A stretch of DNA of 64,000 nt, from positions 186,001 to 250,000 of the forward strand of contig CAMIIO010000001.1 in assembly GCA_946221065.1 (NCBI GenBank), given 5' to 3'. The translations under genes were made by a program, and so were the position numbers. Positions 62,804 through 64,000 of the stretch are shown piece by piece; the first letter of the stretch is position 1, and each line of letters starts with the position of its first letter. This stretch comes from an uncultured Rothia sp. (GTDB taxonomy: Bacteria > Actinomycetota > Actinomycetes > Actinomycetales > Micrococcaceae). The notes under the pieces were generated by a model, which saw nothing but the letters and a program-made list of their open reading frames with translations, had not been told where the DNA came from and searched no databases.

Positions 62804-62832
62804 ATTGTTTGTGTCCGAAGAAGTTATAGGCG

Positions 62833-63459
62833 TTAGATTCGTACCGTGGTGAGGGGTGCGGTGGTGATAGTGGTGGGGTTTTGGGTAGCTTCCCAGTCTT
62901 CCCGAATGACGGATTTGAGCAGGGCATCGTGATAGGTGCCGTTGAAGTAGAGGGCCTGGCGAAGCCTACCTTCGGTAACGAATCCGCAGGATGAGTAGAC
63001 GTAGCGGGCTCGCTTATTGAACTCAAAGACTTCCAGGGAAATCCGGTTGAGGTTGAGCTCTGTAAAGCCGTAGTCCACCATAAGTTTGGTGGCTTCGGTG
63101 CCGAGCCCGCGTCCACGTCCTTTTTCTCCAATAGCGATGCGGTAGTTCACGGAGTGGTTTTTGGGGTCGTAGTCATTGAATACGACTTCACCAACGTATT
63201 GCTGGGTTTTCTTGCAGAATATGGCGAGGTCTAGTCTGCCTTTTTGAGTATTTCGGGTTTCGTACCAACGTCGGGTTTCTTCGTTGGAGGATTCGGTGTT
63301 GACGTCTTCATTGCTACTCACCGAGCCGGTTTTGATGAGCACTTCAGGATCTTTGAGGATATCCAGCATGGCGTGCGTGGCTTCTTCATTGAAGGGGCGA
63401 AGCTCAACGAGGTGTCCGGTGAGGGTTGGTTTAAAGTAAAACATTTCTTCGGTACTCAT
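62833..63459 (-). CDS. GNAT family N-acetyltransferase (RimJ/RimL-like)
   Basis: About 208 residues. It has LVELRPFNEEATHAMLDILKD at the N-terminus, a YVGEVVFNDYDPKNHSVNYRI strand, the acetyl-CoA loop IGEKGRGRGLGTEATKLMVDYGF (read in parts), and NRISLEVFEFNKRARYVYSSCGF, the classic RimJ/RimL-type layout (GRGLGTEA and the N-x-R/A-x-x-Y-x-x-x-G-F end). Substrates range from ribosomal protein N-termini to small molecules. Start: ATG 63457-63459 is preferred over the GTG/ATG 12 codons upstream, but neither has a strong ribosome site. Confidence 0.85.
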   Translation of the reverse strand: MSTEEMFYFKPTLTGHLVELRPFNEEATHAMLDILKDPEVLIKTGSVSSNEDVNTESSNEETRRWYETRNTQKGRLDLAIFCKKTQQYVGEVVFNDYDPKNHSVNYRIAIGEKGRGRGLGTEATKLMVDYGFTELNLNRISLEVFEFNKRARYVYSSCGFVTEGRLRQALYFNGTYHDALLKSVIREDWEATQNPTTITTAPLTTVRI

Positions 63460-63660
63460 ATTTCTAGGGTAAGCACTTGGGGTACACATCACCAAAAGTA
63501 GAGCTGACAGGAGGGTGCTGTTCTGCTGAACGGCGGATGAACTGAAGGGTAGATGGCGGTGGAGTGTTTTCGCGTCGGAGAAGAATCTAGGGGAGTTGGA
63601 GGGGGATTATTGCTGGGTTAGAGTTGAAAAAATAAGTGTGCATGATTGTGAGGAGAGAAG

Positions 63661-64000
63661 ATGAGCGCGTATGTTTTTCGCCCCTGGAAAGAAGGCGATG
63701 ATTTGGAGCTGCTGCAGTTATGGCCGGACGCGATGGATACAGCGGCCGCTACCTTTAGGGCGATGCTGGGAGTAGATGCTGATACCGAGCCGTGGCGTCG
63801 TACCGTTGTTGCTGAGTATTACGGGGTGGCGATTGCTGCCGGGACAATTTATGAGACGTCGCTCCATAACCAACATCTGTGGAGCTATGTTGAGGTGGCT
63901 CCTGATCATCGCCGTCACGGGGTAGGTTCGCAGTTGTTGCGCAAGTTGGAGGAGCTGGCTCAGGAGGCGCCTTCGGGCGTGCGCTCGCTACGTTCTAAGG
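63661..64000 (+). CDS. GNAT family N-acetyltransferase, partial at the right edge
   Basis: A frame of at least 113 codons running off the window. It starts MSAYVFRPWKEGDDLELLQL, typical of GNAT enzymes, and contains YVEVAPDHRRHGVGSQLLRK with the acetyl-CoA-binding R/Q-x-x-G-x-G/A pattern (RRHGVGS). AGGAG seven bases before the ATG fixes the start. The second half is outside the window, so the substrate group cannot be given. Confidence 0.85.
   Translation, partial: MSAYVFRPWKEGDDLELLQLWPDAMDTAAATFRAMLGVDADTEPWRRTVVAEYYGVAIAAGTIYETSLHNQHLWSYVEVAPDHRRHGVGSQLLRKLEELAQEAPSGVRSLRSK

Noticed and set aside
1..64000. CRISPR arrays, rRNA and tRNA genes
   Set aside because: No regularly spaced short repeats and no cloverleaf or rRNA-like stretches were recognised on either strand by eye.

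Overview
The window reads as chromosomal DNA of a high-GC Gram-positive bacterium (Actinomycetota) of moderate GC, most likely Micrococcaceae and plausibly Rothia. The evidence is an acyl-CoA carboxylase of AccA3/AccD/AccE type with BirA beside it, an Rpf resuscitation factor, a SAM-IV-type riboswitch, an LpdA-type flavoprotein without redox cysteines, a mycobacterial-like two-domain adenylate cyclase, GatCAB, and frequent GTG/TTG starts. The genus is an inference; no rRNA or tRNA gene was seen.

Layout. 1-6.4 kb: a minus-strand surface-polysaccharide operon (CDP-alcohol phosphatidyltransferase, GT2, O-antigen-ligase-like polymerase, flippase, Wzz-like protein with a kinase-like but P-loop-less C-terminus, Alg14/Alg13-type glycosyltransferase pair running off the left edge). 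6.8-7.5 kb: a decayed GH16 glycanase. 7.6-13.7 kb: two tandem paralogous secreted proteins (fibrinogen-like domain + propeller-like domain + C-terminal module), the first with a lipoprotein partner, the second split by a frameshift. 14.2-17.8 kb: mfd. 17.9-21.8 kb: small membrane protein and a nucleoside/sugar-phosphate salvage cluster (deoC, phosphohexomutase, purine nucleoside phosphorylase), divergent from lpdA (21.9-23.3 kb). 23.5-27.9 kb: MHS transporter, biotin-carboxylase/BCCP subunit, Maf. 28.0-31.4 kb: a short NAD-glutamate dehydrogenase. 31.5-38.6 kb: oxidoreductase, a striking nested palindrome, DUF885 peptidase, accE, accD, YciI, birA, PH-domain membrane protein. 38.7-43.2 kb: adenylate cyclase overlapping a PP2C phosphatase, then ligA. 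43.6-47.2 kb: rpf behind a strongly structured leader, then an OatA-like acyltransferase. 47.3-50.8 kb: gatCAB. 50.8-53.8 kb: an accessory, partly decayed island with two degenerate ~280-bp units and two paralogous genes of an unrecognised family (one frameshifted). 53.9-59.2 kb: oligopeptidase B, SAM-IV riboswitch, metY, metX. 59.3-64.0 kb: carboxylesterase, a toxin-antitoxin pair bracketed by two 64-bp hairpin repeats, S4 protein, glyS, two GNAT acetyltransferases.

How it fits together. Several clusters are coherent: surface-glycan export; biotin-dependent acyl-CoA carboxylase parts with their biotin ligase; purine/deoxynucleoside salvage; methionine synthesis under a riboswitch; cell-wall remodelling (Rpf, OatA-like). 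The least explained parts, and the best candidates for something undescribed, are the pseudoknot-forming rpf leader (43.7-43.9 kb), the island at 50.9-53.8 kb, the fibrinogen-like/propeller pair with its lipoprotein, and the hairpin-bracketed toxin-antitoxin cassette. Coordinates were read by eye. Starts were chosen from Shine-Dalgarno context and family alignment remembered rather than computed.
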